From Allgaiera indica (GTDB lineage: Bacteria; Pseudomonadota; Alphaproteobacteria; Rhodobacterales; Rhodobacteraceae): 64,000 bases of DNA. The DNA lies in the NCBI RefSeq assembly GCF_900106675.1, contig NZ_FNOB01000018.1, positions 1-64,000 of the forward strand, in the 5' to 3' direction. Positions 37,013-46,500 of this stretch are shown here, in pieces (position 1 is the first letter of the stretch; the number at the start of each line of letters is the position of its first letter). The notes under the pieces are model-generated. The model saw only the letters and a list, made by a program, of their open reading frames with translations. It was not told the DNA's origin and did not search any database. The position numbers and the translations under genes were made by a program.

Positions 37013-37477
37013 TCATGCGCTCCGGGTGTTCTTCGGGTTCAGCGGCTTTAGGTCGAGCACGTCGGGCTTTTGCGCCTCATGCGGATGCTCGGCCCCCGCG
37101 TAAACGCGCAGGTTGGTCATTTGCTGACGGCTCAGCTTGCCGCCGGGCAGCATTCGTTTGACGGCCTGGGTCACGACACGCTCGGGATGCGCGCCTTCCA
37201 GGATCTGCTCGGCGGTGCGGCTCTTGATGCCGCCCGGGTGGCCGGTGTGCCAGTAATAGGTCTTGTCGCTGCGCTTTCTGCCGGTCATCTGCACCTTGTC
37301 GGCGTTGATGACGATCACGTTGTCGCCCATATCCATGTGCGGGGTGAAGGACGGCTTGTGCTTGCCGCGCAGGCGCATGGCGACGATCGAGGCAAGACGG
37401 CCCAGAACGATGCCTTCGGCGTCGATCAGGATCCATTTCTTGTCGATATCCGCCGGAGTCGCGGTGAAGGTTTTCAT
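37013..37477 (-). CDS. rplM: 50S ribosomal protein L13
   Basis: A 154-residue protein with [40 protein letters not shown] and [16 protein letters not shown]-type blocks (here [15 protein letters not shown]). The ATG at 37477 ([15 protein letters not shown]) is the family start; the frame continues upstream without homology. Confidence 0.97.
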   Translation of the reverse strand: MKTFTATPADIDKKWILIDAEGIVLGRLASIVAMRLRGKHKPSFTPHMDMGDNVIVINADKVQMTGRKRSDKTYYWHTGHPGGIKSRTAEQILEGAHPERVVTQAVKRMLPGGKLSRQQMTNLRVYAGAEHPHEAQKPDVLDLKPLNPKNTRSA

Positions 37478-37529
37478 TGTCGGCCCTATTCGATGAGGCT
37501 GTGCGGGACATCCCGCGTTGGATGGCCTT

Positions 37530-37557
37530 GTTCTACGGCATTTATCGCGCCAGTCAA
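37530..37557 (-). promoter_or_regulatory. Putative promoter of rplM-rpsI
   Basis: On the minus strand TTGACT (37557-37552) and TAGAAC (37535-37530) are separated by 16 bases, about 45 bp ahead of the rplM start. The AT-rich stretch immediately upstream (37560-37625) could act as an UP-type element. Confidence 0.5.
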
Positions 37558-37710
37558 GGGCGACTGCCAGCAATAAATATCATAAAAACAATAATTTACA
37601 AAATAGGTATCATAATACCCCAAATATTGCGGCTTGCCTACCGCGAAGCTCTGGCCGCGCACCGCCAGCCCCGGCGCCGGATCAGCAGCCAGGTCCCGCG
37701 TCGACGCCAA

Positions 37711-38505
37711 TCAGCGCAGGATCGGCGGTTTCGACGGGTCGGATCCGGGCGGCGCGGGGGCGCGCGCGGGTGGCGCTTCGGGCTTGGGCAGGTCGAAACG
37801 CAGCGCCACCTTGGAAAGCCGCGCGACGATCGGGGCGTCCTCGGTCAGGAAAACCACGTCGACCGCGCCCTCCTCGGCGCCTGAAAAGCGCACGGCCTCG
37901 CCCGCGGCCCGTGCAAGCGCCGGCTGGGCGGCCTCGTCCGCGCCGACGAAAGCCAGCCAATGGCCGCGCGTGCCGTCCTCGTATTCCACCCCCGCCAGCA
38001 GCGCCGATTGCGCCAGCCCCCCGGCCTTGGCCAGCGCGGTGTCTAGCGCGCCAAGCAGCCCCTCATGCAGGCCCCTGGGCTTGTGAAAACCGGTCGGGCG
38101 GGCCTCGGCCTCTTCCGGCGCGGGGCCAAGGGTTTCGGCCAGCCAGTCCAGCGCCTCGGGCGGCAGCAGCGTCGACGAGGGCGCGACACCCAGGTTCACC
38201 CCCAGGCCGACCCCCTGCCCCGCCAGCTGCGCGACCACCACCCGCCCCGGCAGCGCCACATAGGGCGCCGGCGCGCCGGTGAATTCGGCCAGCCGTTCCT
38301 CGGCATCGAACGCCAGCACCACCGGGCCATCGTCCAGCGGAAACACCCGCGGCGCGATCGTCTCGTCCCGCGCTTCCTCTTCGAGCAGCACGAAGAGTTC
38401 ACCATCGGCCAGTCGGGCGTAAAAGGCCAGCCGCGCGGCGCCGTCCTCGGGGTCGGTTTCCATCAGCCCGTGGGCGGCGTCGAGAGGGGTTCTGATCTCG
38501 GTCAC
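37711..38505 (-). CDS. SseB-family protein
   Basis: About 264 residues from GTG 38505 (TEIRTPLDAAHGLM), the GTG overlapping the stop of the UDG-like gene by 4 bp. LAFYARLADGELFVLLEEEA and LAFDAEERLAEFTGAPAPYV are typical of SseB N-terminal domains, and the C-terminal half (AGVEYEDGTRGHWLAFVGAD) matches the SseB C-terminal domain. The function of this family in alphaproteobacteria is not established; the E. coli namesake protects against serine toxicity. A proline-rich tail ends the protein. Confidence 0.75.
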   Translation of the reverse strand: MTEIRTPLDAAHGLMETDPEDGAARLAFYARLADGELFVLLEEEARDETIAPRVFPLDDGPVVLAFDAEERLAEFTGAPAPYVALPGRVVVAQLAGQGVGLGVNLGVAPSSTLLPPEALDWLAETLGPAPEEAEARPTGFHKPRGLHEGLLGALDTALAKAGGLAQSALLAGVEYEDGTRGHWLAFVGADEAAQPALARAAGEAVRFSGAEEGAVDVVFLTEDAPIVARLSKVALRFDLPKPEAPPARAPAPPGSDPSKPPILR

Positions 38506-39122
38506 GGCAGCTCCAGTATTCTTGCGACCTCGGCGCGCAGGACGGGCAGCAGCTCGGCCTCGAACCAGGGGTGGCGTTTCAGCCATGCGGTATTGCGCCA
38601 CGACGGATGGGGCAAGGGCAGAATGCGCGGGCCGGGGCTGTTGCGCCCCAGGATGGCGCGCCAATCGGCCACCACCTCGCTCACCTTGCGCCGCTCGCCC
38701 AGATGCCAACGCTGCGCGGCGGCGCCGACCGTCAGGATCAACTCCACCCGCGGCAGCACCGCCAGCACCCGCGCCTGCCAGCTGCGCGCGCAGATCGCCG
38801 GCGGCGGCAGGTCCGACCCCTTCGCGTCATAGCCCGGAAAGCAGAAGGCCATTGGCACCACGGCAATGCGATCGCGATCGTAGAAGGTGGCCTCGCCCAC
38901 CTCCATCCAGTCGCGCAGCCGGTCCCCCGAGCGGTCGGCAAAGGGCCGCCCGGCCTCATGCACCCGCAGCCCCGGCGCCTGCCCGGCGATCACAAGCCGG
39001 GCCGACCCGCGAAACCACGGCACCGGCCGCGGCTCATGATGCGTGTCGGTCGCCGCAAACCGCTCCGCGCACAGCCGGCAAGCCAGGATCTTCCGTGCAA
39101 GGATGACGTCGTCCTCACTCAT
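38502..39122 (-). CDS. Uracil-DNA-glycosylase-superfamily protein
   Basis: A 206-residue protein with LVIAGQAPGLRVHEAGRPFA, corresponding to the GExPG motif of family 4/5 UDGs, and LPLPHPSWRNTAWLKRHPWF, corresponding to the HPS motif near the C-terminus. Two Cys at residues 15 and 18 (CRLCAERF) recall the Fe-S ligands of family 4, but the other ligand pair is not evident. It could be an active uracil-DNA glycosylase or a relative with altered activity. Confidence 0.82.
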   Translation of the reverse strand: MSEDDVILARKILACRLCAERFAATDTHHEPRPVPWFRGSARLVIAGQAPGLRVHEAGRPFADRSGDRLRDWMEVGEATFYDRDRIAVVPMAFCFPGYDAKGSDLPPPAICARSWQARVLAVLPRVELILTVGAAAQRWHLGERRKVSEVVADWRAILGRNSPGPRILPLPHPSWRNTAWLKRHPWFEAELLPVLRAEVARILELP

Positions 39123-39165
39123 CCGCGCAGGCTGCGCGCTTCCCTCCCGGGGCGCAAGTCCCCTT

Positions 39166-39198
39166 CCCTTTCATTGTTCCCCAAATACGCCCGCGGCG
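39166..39198 (-). repeat. Dispersed intergenic repeat, copy D
   Basis: This is the inverse complement of the copy at 20475-20507, identical over about 33 bp including the flanking CGCCGCGG. It lies 43 bp upstream of the UDG-like gene start and before kpsT. Confidence 0.8.
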
Positions 39199-39338
39199 CC
39201 CGCGACCACACGAACCCTTGGCACAAGTTCCAAAGTTCCGACATAATACCGCCGGAAAGCCCCCCTAGCGGTAGGGTCAATGACAGACCCTTCCAGGGCA
39301 ACAGGCCCCGCACCGGGCCGGCGCGACGAGGCAGTGCC

Positions 39339-39998
39339 ATGATCGAGTTCGAGAACGTGTCCAAATCCTTCTGGACCGGAAAACAGCGCAAGGTCATTCT
39401 CGACCAGGCGTCGTTCCGGGTGGAATTGGGCAATTCGCTGGGCATCCTGGCCCCGAACGGCACCGGCAAGACCACGATCATCAACATGATGGCCGGGCTC
39501 GAAAAACCCGACGAGGGCAAGGTGGTCCGCACCTCGCGCATATCCTTCCCGCTGGGCTTCATGGGCGGGGTGGTGTCGCGCCACACGGCCACCGAGAACG
39601 CCCGCTACATCGCCAAGCTCTACGGTCTTGATCCCGATTATATCGAGGCCTTCTGCCGCTGGCTGTGCGGGATCAACGAATATTTCGACATGCCGATCGG
39701 CACCTACAGCCAGGGGATGCGTTCGCGTTTCTCCTTCGCGCTGATGCTGGCGCTGGAATTCGACATCTACCTGATCGACGAAGGCATGCCCTCGACCACC
39801 GATGTCGAGTTCAACCGCAAGGCCGGCAACATCCTGCGCGAACGATTGGAAACCGCGACGGTGGTGATCGTCTCGCACCGCGCCAAGACACTTGAAAAGT
39901 TCTGCCGTTCCGCCGCCGTGCTGCGCGACGGGCATCTGTACATGTTCGACACTCTTGAAGAAGCGAAGCGCCTGTATGACTACGAAGCCCAAGGTTAA
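39339..39998 (+). CDS. kpsT: Capsular polysaccharide export ABC transporter ATPase
   Basis: A 219-residue ATPase with Walker A APNGTGKTTIINMM, signature GTYSQGMRSRFSFAL and Walker B DIYLIDEGMP. Sequence and length are those of KpsT/RkpT, which energises export of capsule or similar polysaccharide. ATG 39339 (MIEFENVSKSFW) is chosen by homology; the open frame starts far upstream. kpsE overlaps its 3' end, but no kpsM permease gene is present here. Confidence 0.9.
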   Translation: MIEFENVSKSFWTGKQRKVILDQASFRVELGNSLGILAPNGTGKTTIINMMAGLEKPDEGKVVRTSRISFPLGFMGGVVSRHTATENARYIAKLYGLDPDYIEAFCRWLCGINEYFDMPIGTYSQGMRSRFSFALMLALEFDIYLIDEGMPSTTDVEFNRKAGNILRERLETATVVIVSHRAKTLEKFCRSAAVLRDGHLYMFDTLEEAKRLYDYEAQG

Positions 39999-41652
39999 GA
40001 AGTTCCGAGTTCGGCGCGGCGGCCCGCTTTCGGCGATGGCCGATGGCGCCCGGCGCGCGCGCCTCGCCCGTCAGGATGTCGACGAAGACGACGATGATGA
40101 CGGCTTCGGCGATCAGCGCTTTCCGACTGCCGCGCCACACGCCCCCGACACCGTGCTGGCCCCGCGCGAGGTAGCCTCAGAGACTGCGATCGACAGCATC
40201 CGGCGCGAGGGGCTGACGGGCCGGCAATTGCGCATGGCGCGCCGCATGGCGCAGCGCAACGGCATGGCCGTGACCTCCGACTTCGACGCCGTGCGCCAGC
40301 TCCGCGCCCGCGGCATAGATCCGTTCCAGCGCAGCAGTATCCTGGAACTGGTCGTGGCCGACGACGGTGACGGCGGCCAGGGCGGCGCAGGCTTGCCGGC
40401 GCGCACGGATCTGGGTGCCCAACGGCTGCCCGCGACGATCAAGCCCGCCCAGGTGCCCTCGACCGAGGTGAACGCGCCCGCTGAGACCCCGGAACGCCTG
40501 CGGGCGCGCGACATCATGCGCATCCAGCGCGACATCGCCCGCCGCCGCCGCCGTCGGATGGTGCTGATGGGCGCGCGGCTGGCCTTTTTCGTGGGGCTTC
40601 CGACCTTCCTGGCGGGGTTCTATTTCTACAAGGTGGCGACGCCGCTTTACGCGTCCTATTCCGCCTTCGTGATTCAAAAGGCCGAACCCGGCGCCGCCGC
40701 CGCCGGGCAGCTGGGCGGGCTGGTCGCGGGCACGACCTTTGCCAATTCCCAGGATTCCATCAACGTCCAGCAATATCTGCAGTCGCGCGACGCGATGAAC
40801 CGGCTCGACAAGGACAATGGGTTCAAACAGGCCTTCGAGGGGCCGAAGATCGACCCGATCCTGCGCCTGCCGTCCCATGCCACCAACGAGGAAACCTACG
40901 ATCTTTACCAGCGCATGGTGAAGATCGGCTACGACCCGACCGAAGGCTCGATCAAGATGGAGGTGATCGCCCCCACCGGACAGGAAGCGGCGGGGTTCTC
41001 TCGCGCGCTGATCTCTTATGCCGAGCAGCAGGTCGATCACATGACCCAGCGCATCCGCGAGGATCAGATGACCGGCGCGCGCCAAAGCTACGAGGGCGCC
41101 GAAAAGAAGCTGGCGGCGGCGCAGGAAAAGGTCGTGAACCTGCAGCAAAAGTTCAAGGTGCTCAGCTCGACCATCGAGGAGACGCTGCTGACCAACCAGA
41201 TCACCGCGCTCGACAGTCAGTTGAACCAGGCCAAGCTGACCATGCAGGAATTGATGTCGAATCCCAATCCGCCGCAGGCGCGGGTGCAGCCGCTGCAGCG
41301 CCGGATCGACAATATCGAGGCCCGGATCAGGACCCTGCGCAACCGGATGACACAAAACACCTCTCAGGGGGTGTCGCTGGCCACGGTGCAATCCGACCTG
41401 CTTTCGGCCCAGGCCGATGTGCAGACCCGGCAGATGATGCTGTCGCAGGCGCTGCAATCGCTTGAGACCGCTCGCGCCGAGGCCAACCGCCAGGTGCGCT
41501 ACCTGTCGCTGTCGGTCTCTCCGGTGGCGGCCGATCACCCGACCTATCCGCGCGCCTTCGAAAACACGCTGGTGGCCTTCCTGATCTTCGCGGGACTCTA
41601 TCTGATGGTGTCGATGACGGTTTCGATCCTGCGCGAACAGGTCTCGGGCTAG
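39976..41652 (+). CDS. kpsE: Capsule polysaccharide export inner-membrane protein, KpsE/RkpR type
   Basis: A 558-residue protein: a long basic/acidic cytoplasmic N-terminus (residues 1-190), a membrane helix (ARLAFFVGLPTFLAGFYFYK), a periplasmic region with coiled coil (ARQSYEGAEKKLAAAQEKVV and following) and a C-terminal helix (TLVAFLIFAGLYLMVSMTVS). This is the PCP-3 co-polymerase/export layout. ATG 39976 overlaps kpsT by 23 bases. The acidic DEDDDDDG stretch near residue 36 is unusual. An IS5-family element begins 178 bp downstream. Confidence 0.88.
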   Translation: MTTKPKVKKFRVRRGGPLSAMADGARRARLARQDVDEDDDDDGFGDQRFPTAAPHAPDTVLAPREVASETAIDSIRREGLTGRQLRMARRMAQRNGMAVTSDFDAVRQLRARGIDPFQRSSILELVVADDGDGGQGGAGLPARTDLGAQRLPATIKPAQVPSTEVNAPAETPERLRARDIMRIQRDIARRRRRRMVLMGARLAFFVGLPTFLAGFYFYKVATPLYASYSAFVIQKAEPGAAAAGQLGGLVAGTTFANSQDSINVQQYLQSRDAMNRLDKDNGFKQAFEGPKIDPILRLPSHATNEETYDLYQRMVKIGYDPTEGSIKMEVIAPTGQEAAGFSRALISYAEQQVDHMTQRIREDQMTGARQSYEGAEKKLAAAQEKVVNLQQKFKVLSSTIEETLLTNQITALDSQLNQAKLTMQELMSNPNPPQARVQPLQRRIDNIEARIRTLRNRMTQNTSQGVSLATVQSDLLSAQADVQTRQMMLSQALQSLETARAEANRQVRYLSLSVSPVAADHPTYPRAFENTLVAFLIFAGLYLMVSMTVSILREQVSG

Positions 41653-41829
41653 GCGGGGACCCTGCCCGTCCGCTACCCAGCCGCCTGCCCCGCCCTCCTT
41701 CGCGGGCGGGCGCCGGGGCGGTTTCGCTGTCATGCCTGATCCGCTCCCGTCGGCCGGGTCGGGAAACGCCAGACCTGAATAGCCCCATGGTTCGTGGACG
41801 CCTTCTTCCCTGATTTTGAGGCAAGGAGG

Positions 41830-42999
41830 GGCTCTGTTGCGCAAATCCGTGGGGGAGGGATTCATCATTTGAATCCAGCATGGTAGCTGAGCATCATGAT
41901 CAGACCCACACCCCCGACCTACAAGACCAGGAACTGGCCGGCCCACAATGAGGCGCTCGAGCGCCGGGGCTCGCTGACGATCTGGTTTGACCCCGAGATG
42001 ACTTGGGATGCCGCGCCGACAGGCCGGCGTGGCCGCCAGCAGACCTACAGCGATAGGGCCATTCAAACCTATCTGACGATGAAGGTCTTGTTCGGCATGG
42101 CGCTCCGACAGACGACCGGGTTCGTCGAGAGCCTGCTGAAGTTGGTCGGCTTGGACTGGGCGGTGCCCGACTTCAGCACGCTGTCTCGCCGCCAGAAGAC
42201 CTTGGCCGTGAACATCCCGTATCGCGGCTCGAAGGGGCCCTTGCACCTGCGGATCGATGGTCGAGCCATGCCCGCCATCGGTCCGAGGACAATGGCGAGG
42301 GGCATCAAGGTCGAGGGTGAAGGCGAGTGGAATGCGCGCAAGCACGGCGGTCCCAAACGGAGGGTCTGGCGCAAGATCCACCTCGGGATCGACGAGCAAA
42401 CGCTGGAGATCCGAGCCGTCGAGTTCACCAGCAGTGGCATCGGCTACGCCCCCATGCTGCCGGAACTACTCGATCAGATCCCACCCGAACAGGAGATCGG
42501 CAGCGTCACCGCGGACGGTGCCTATGACGCGCGCAAGTGCCTTGGTGCCAGCGCCGAGCGAGGCGCCGCCGCGTTCGGGCATTCCTTCGGACCGATGGCA
42601 GTCATGCCCTCACTCCCACCTCGCAAGAACGCAAAACCATGGAATCCGAACACCCGCGGAGCGGTCGCACGAAACGAAGCCTTGCGGGCGTCGAAATATC
42701 TCGGCCGGGCGCTTTGGCGAAACTGGAGTGGCTATCACCGCCGAAGCCGCGTCGAGATCTGAGCCGGATCAGAAAACGATCCGGGGGATCGTTTGCCCGG
42801 CGATTGGATGCATTGCGTTAAACTTCTGGGTCAGCGCCTCATGGCGCGGGACTTCGACCGCCAAGTTACCGAGATCCAGGACCGGATTGCCGTGCTGAAC
42901 GGCTACACCGCGCTCGGCATACCCGTCACAGAGGCCGTAGGATAAGTCTATCCCGGGATAGAGGAAGCTCGGCCATCACGCGATTTGCGCAACAGAGTC
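41830..42999 (+). mobile_element. IS5-family (IS427-like) insertion sequence, about 1.17 kb
   Basis: The ends are 18-bp inverted repeats: GGCTCTGTTGCGCAAATC at 41830-41847 and the inverse of GACTCTGTTGCGCAAATC at 42982-42999, with one mismatch. Inside lies one transposase frame. A target duplication cannot be clearly read. It stands between kpsE and nrdJ. Confidence 0.88.
41896..42945 (+). pseudogene. IS5-family transposase interrupted by three palindromic insertions
   Basis: The frame runs from ATG 41896 to TAA 42943-42945 with one internal TGA at 42760-42762. Family blocks are clear: AIQTYLTMKVLFGMALRQTT, KHGGPKRRVWRKIHLGIDEQ, GSVTADGAYDARKC, PPRKNAKPWNP, and after the TGA MHCVKLLGQRLMARDFDRQV. 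Compared with the family as I know it there are 12 extra residues after RID (around 42260-42296), 12 extra after GAAA (around 42575-42610) and about 15 extra codons with the stop before MHCVKLL (42759-42807). Each insert contains an inverted repeat and each keeps the frame. The protein is very probably inactive. Confidence 0.8.
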
Positions 43000-43550
43000 T
43001 ATCGGACAGTCACGGACATCAGGCGTCCATCTTCAGGCATGCGTTTCTCGATCGGGAAGTTGGCGTCTGAAGCAGCGTTGGTCAATGTCTGGAAGGTCTG
43101 CAATCCTGACGGCCACCAATACCCTCATGCTGCGATCGGCACGACCGGCCGCAATGGGCTGGGAACGGAAGTTTGCCACGTCGAGCACAGAGGTCCGCTT
43201 CGGCAGGCTCCCGCCCGAGACCTGCGTGTCCGCCACTGGCCCCAGACCAGTCATTGGAAGGAACTCCAGTGTCACGCGGCTTTGGGTCCGTCAATCCATG
43301 CCCCTAGACCTCTAACAAGTGCGCTGCGGCTTCTACCTTCAGGATGAGTTCCCGGCCATCCGATGGGACCTCGACGACGGGTATATCAGGCTGCGCAATG
43401 CTCCTCAGCAAAGTCAAACGGCGTCCGGCACTGCCGGACGCCGCCGAAGTCATCGTTCAAGCCGTTCGGGAGAAAATTTGCCCCCAAATCGGGAAAACTT
43501 TGCCCGATTTGGGAGAAACTATGCCCGCAGGGACAAACAGGCCGGATCGC
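43000..43550. other. Intergenic region between IS5 and nrdJ with hairpins and a triplicated motif
   Basis: No convincing gene; a minus-strand frame 43033-43275 looks protein-like but is unrecognised. A perfect hairpin GGCGTCCGGC-ACT-GCCGGACGCC lies at 43420-43442 and may terminate nrdJ transcription. A motif of the form GGGARAAANTTTGCCC occurs three times in about 60 bp (43467-43530), the middle part forming CCCAAATCGGG/CCCGATTTGGG. Confidence 0.5.
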
Positions 43551-46500
43551 TCAGCTACAGCCGCTGGTTGCGCCGCAGGTGTTGCACTTCATGCAGGTGC
43601 CGTTGCGCACCAGCGTGTAGTTGCCGCATTCGCCGCAAGGGTCGCCCTCATAGCCCTGCATCTTCGCCTTGGCGCGGGCGTCCATCGCCACCGTCCCCGA
43701 TCCCAGGCCCGTCGCGGGGGCCTTCGCGGTCGCAACGCCACCATCTGCGACGATCGCATCCAGCGCGGATGAGGCCTCGTCGACCCCCGCGAAAGCCGTC
43801 GCCCCCGCGCCGCCCTGCAGCACCACCAGACCCTGGGGCACCCGCTTGCGCAGGTAGCCGCTGGAACTGATCTGCTTGAGCACCTCAAGCGACTTGGACG
43901 CCGCGCTCTCGCTGACATCCGCGATGTTGGGCTGGCCCTCGTCGTGGCCGCCGCCCAGATCGTCGAAGGTGGCGCCCGCCGGCTTCACATGCGCCAGGTC
44001 GGTGCGGTCCAGGTAGGAAACCGCCAGTTCGCGGAAGATGTAGTCAAGGATCGAGGTCGCCGACTTGATCGAGTCGTTGCCCTGCACCATGCCTGCCGGT
44101 TCGAACTTGGTGAAGGTGAAGGCGTCGACGAATTCCTCCAGCGGCACGCCGTATTGCAGGCCGACCGACACCGCGATGGCGAAGTTGTTCATCATCGCCC
44201 GGAAGCCCGCGCCTTCCTTGTGCATGTCGATGAAGATCTCTCCCAGCGCGCCGTCCTTGTATTCGCCGGTGCGCAGGTAAACCTTGTGGCCGCCGACGAT
44301 CGCCTTCTGGGTATAGCCCTTGCGCCGCTCGGGCAGCTTCTCGCGATGCGAGCGCACGATCTCCTTTACCACCACCTTCTCGACGATCTTCTCGGCCAGC
44401 ACCGCCGCCTTTTCCTGCGCGCTGCCCGAGGCCAGGATCTCCTCGGCCTCCTCGTCGTCCTCGACCAGCGCCGAGGCCAGCGGCTGCGACAGTTTCGAGC
44501 CGTCGCGGTAAAGGGCGTTGGCCTTGATGCCCAGGCTCCACGACAATTCGTAGGCTGCGAGGCAATCCTCGATCGTGGCCGAGTTCGGCATGTTGATCGT
44601 CTTCGAGATGGCGCCCGAGATGAAGCTTTGCGCTGCCGCCATCATCCGGATGTGGCTGTCGACCGACAGATAGCGCTTGCCCTTCTTGCCGCAGGCGTTG
44701 GCGCAGTCGAAGACGCTGTAATGCTCGGGCTTGAGGAACGGCGCGCCTTCCAGCGTCATCGTCCCGCAGACATGGTCGTTTGCGGCCTCGATCTGCTTGC
44801 GGGTGAATCCCAGATGACGCAGCAGGTCGAACGACGGATCGTTCAGCTTCGCCGCCGGGATGCCCAGGGTCTTGGTGCAGAAATCCTCGCCCAGGGTCCA
44901 CTGGTTGAAGACGAAGCGGATGTCGAACGCGCTGGGCAGCGCGGCCTCGATCTTTTCCAGTTCACGCGGGCCGAAGCCGTGGCCGATCAGCGCGGTATGG
45001 TTGATGTCGGGGCAGTTGCCCAACGAAGCGTGACCCACGGCATAGGCGATGATCTCCTCGATCTGCGCGCTGCCGTAGCCCAGGGTTTCCAGCGCCGCCG
45101 GGACCGAGCGGTTGATGATCTTGAAATAGCCGCCGCCGGCCAGCTTCTTGAACTTCACCAGGGCAAAGTCCGGCTCGATGCCGGTGGTGTCGCAATCCAT
45201 CACCAGCCCGATCGTGCCGGTGGGCGCGATGACACTGACCTGGGCGTTGCGATAGCCATGGGCCGCGCCCAGTTCCAAGGCCTCGTCCCAGGAGGTTTTC
45301 GCAAGCGCGACAAGGGATTGGTCGGGACAATTCGCGTGGTCAAGCGGCACCGGCTTGACCGCCAGCCCGTCATATCCGCGGGTCTCTCCGTAGGCCGCGC
45401 GGCGGTGGTTGCGGATCACCCGCAGCATGTGTTGGGCGTTGCGCGGATGGCTGGGGAAGGCCCCCAACTCGCCCGCCATCTCGGCCGAGGTCGCATAGGC
45501 GACGCCGGTCATGATCGCGGTCAGCGCCCCGGCCATGGCGCGGCCCTCGGCCGAATCGTAGCCAAGCCCCATGTTCATCAGCAGGCCGCCGATATTGGCA
45601 TAGCCCAAACCCAGGGTGCGGAAATCGTAGGAAAGCTGGGCGATTTCCTTGGACGGGAACTGCGCCATGGTCACGCTGATCTCCAGCGTCAGGGTCCACA
45701 GCCGGGTGGCATGCATGTAGCCTTCGGCGTCGAACTTGCCGTCCTTGTAGAAGGTCAGCAGGTTCATCGAGGCCAGGTTGCACGCCGTGTCATCGAGGAA
45801 CATGTATTCCGAACACGGGTTCGAGCCCCGGATCGGCCCGTCCTCGGGGCAGGTGTGCCACGCGTTCACGGTGTCGTGGAACTGGATGCCCGGATCGGCG
45901 CAGGCCCAGGCGGCATGGCCCACCTGATCCCAGAGTTCGCGCGCCTTCACCACCTTCGCCACCTTGCCGTCGGTGCGGCGCAGCAATTCCCAGTCGGCAT
46001 TGTCCTTCACGGCCTTCAGGAAGGCGTCGGTCACGCGCACCGAGTTATTCGAATTCTGGCCCGAGACCGACACATAGGCCTCAGAGTCCCAATCGGTATC
46101 ATAGGTCGGGAATTCGATGCTGTCATAGCCCTGGCGGGCGTATTGCAGCACGCGGTTGATGTAGGTTTCGGGGATCATCACCTTCTTGGCGGACCGGATC
46201 GCCGCCTTCAGGGCCTCGTTCACCGAAGGATCGGTGGCGCCCTCTTCGCTGCCGTCGAAGGCACGGATCGCGGCGAAGATCGCGTTCAGCTCGCGCTCGT
46301 GCATCTTCGAGCCGGCGACGAGGCTTGCGACCTTCTGTTCTTCCTTGACCTTCCAGTTGACGAATTCCTCGATGTCGGGGTGATCCATGTCGCAGATCAC
46401 CATCTTGGCGGCGCGGCGCGTGGTGCCGCCCGACTTGATCGCCCCCGCCGCGCGGTCACCGATGCGCAGGAACCCCATCAGCCCCGAGGATTTGCCCCCG

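Noticed and set aside
43033-43275. 80-codon minus-strand frame after the IS5 element
   Set aside because: It looks mildly protein-like (FRSQPIAAGRADRSMRVLVA) but has no recognisable family, no ribosome-binding site and no conserved context; at most a gene fragment.
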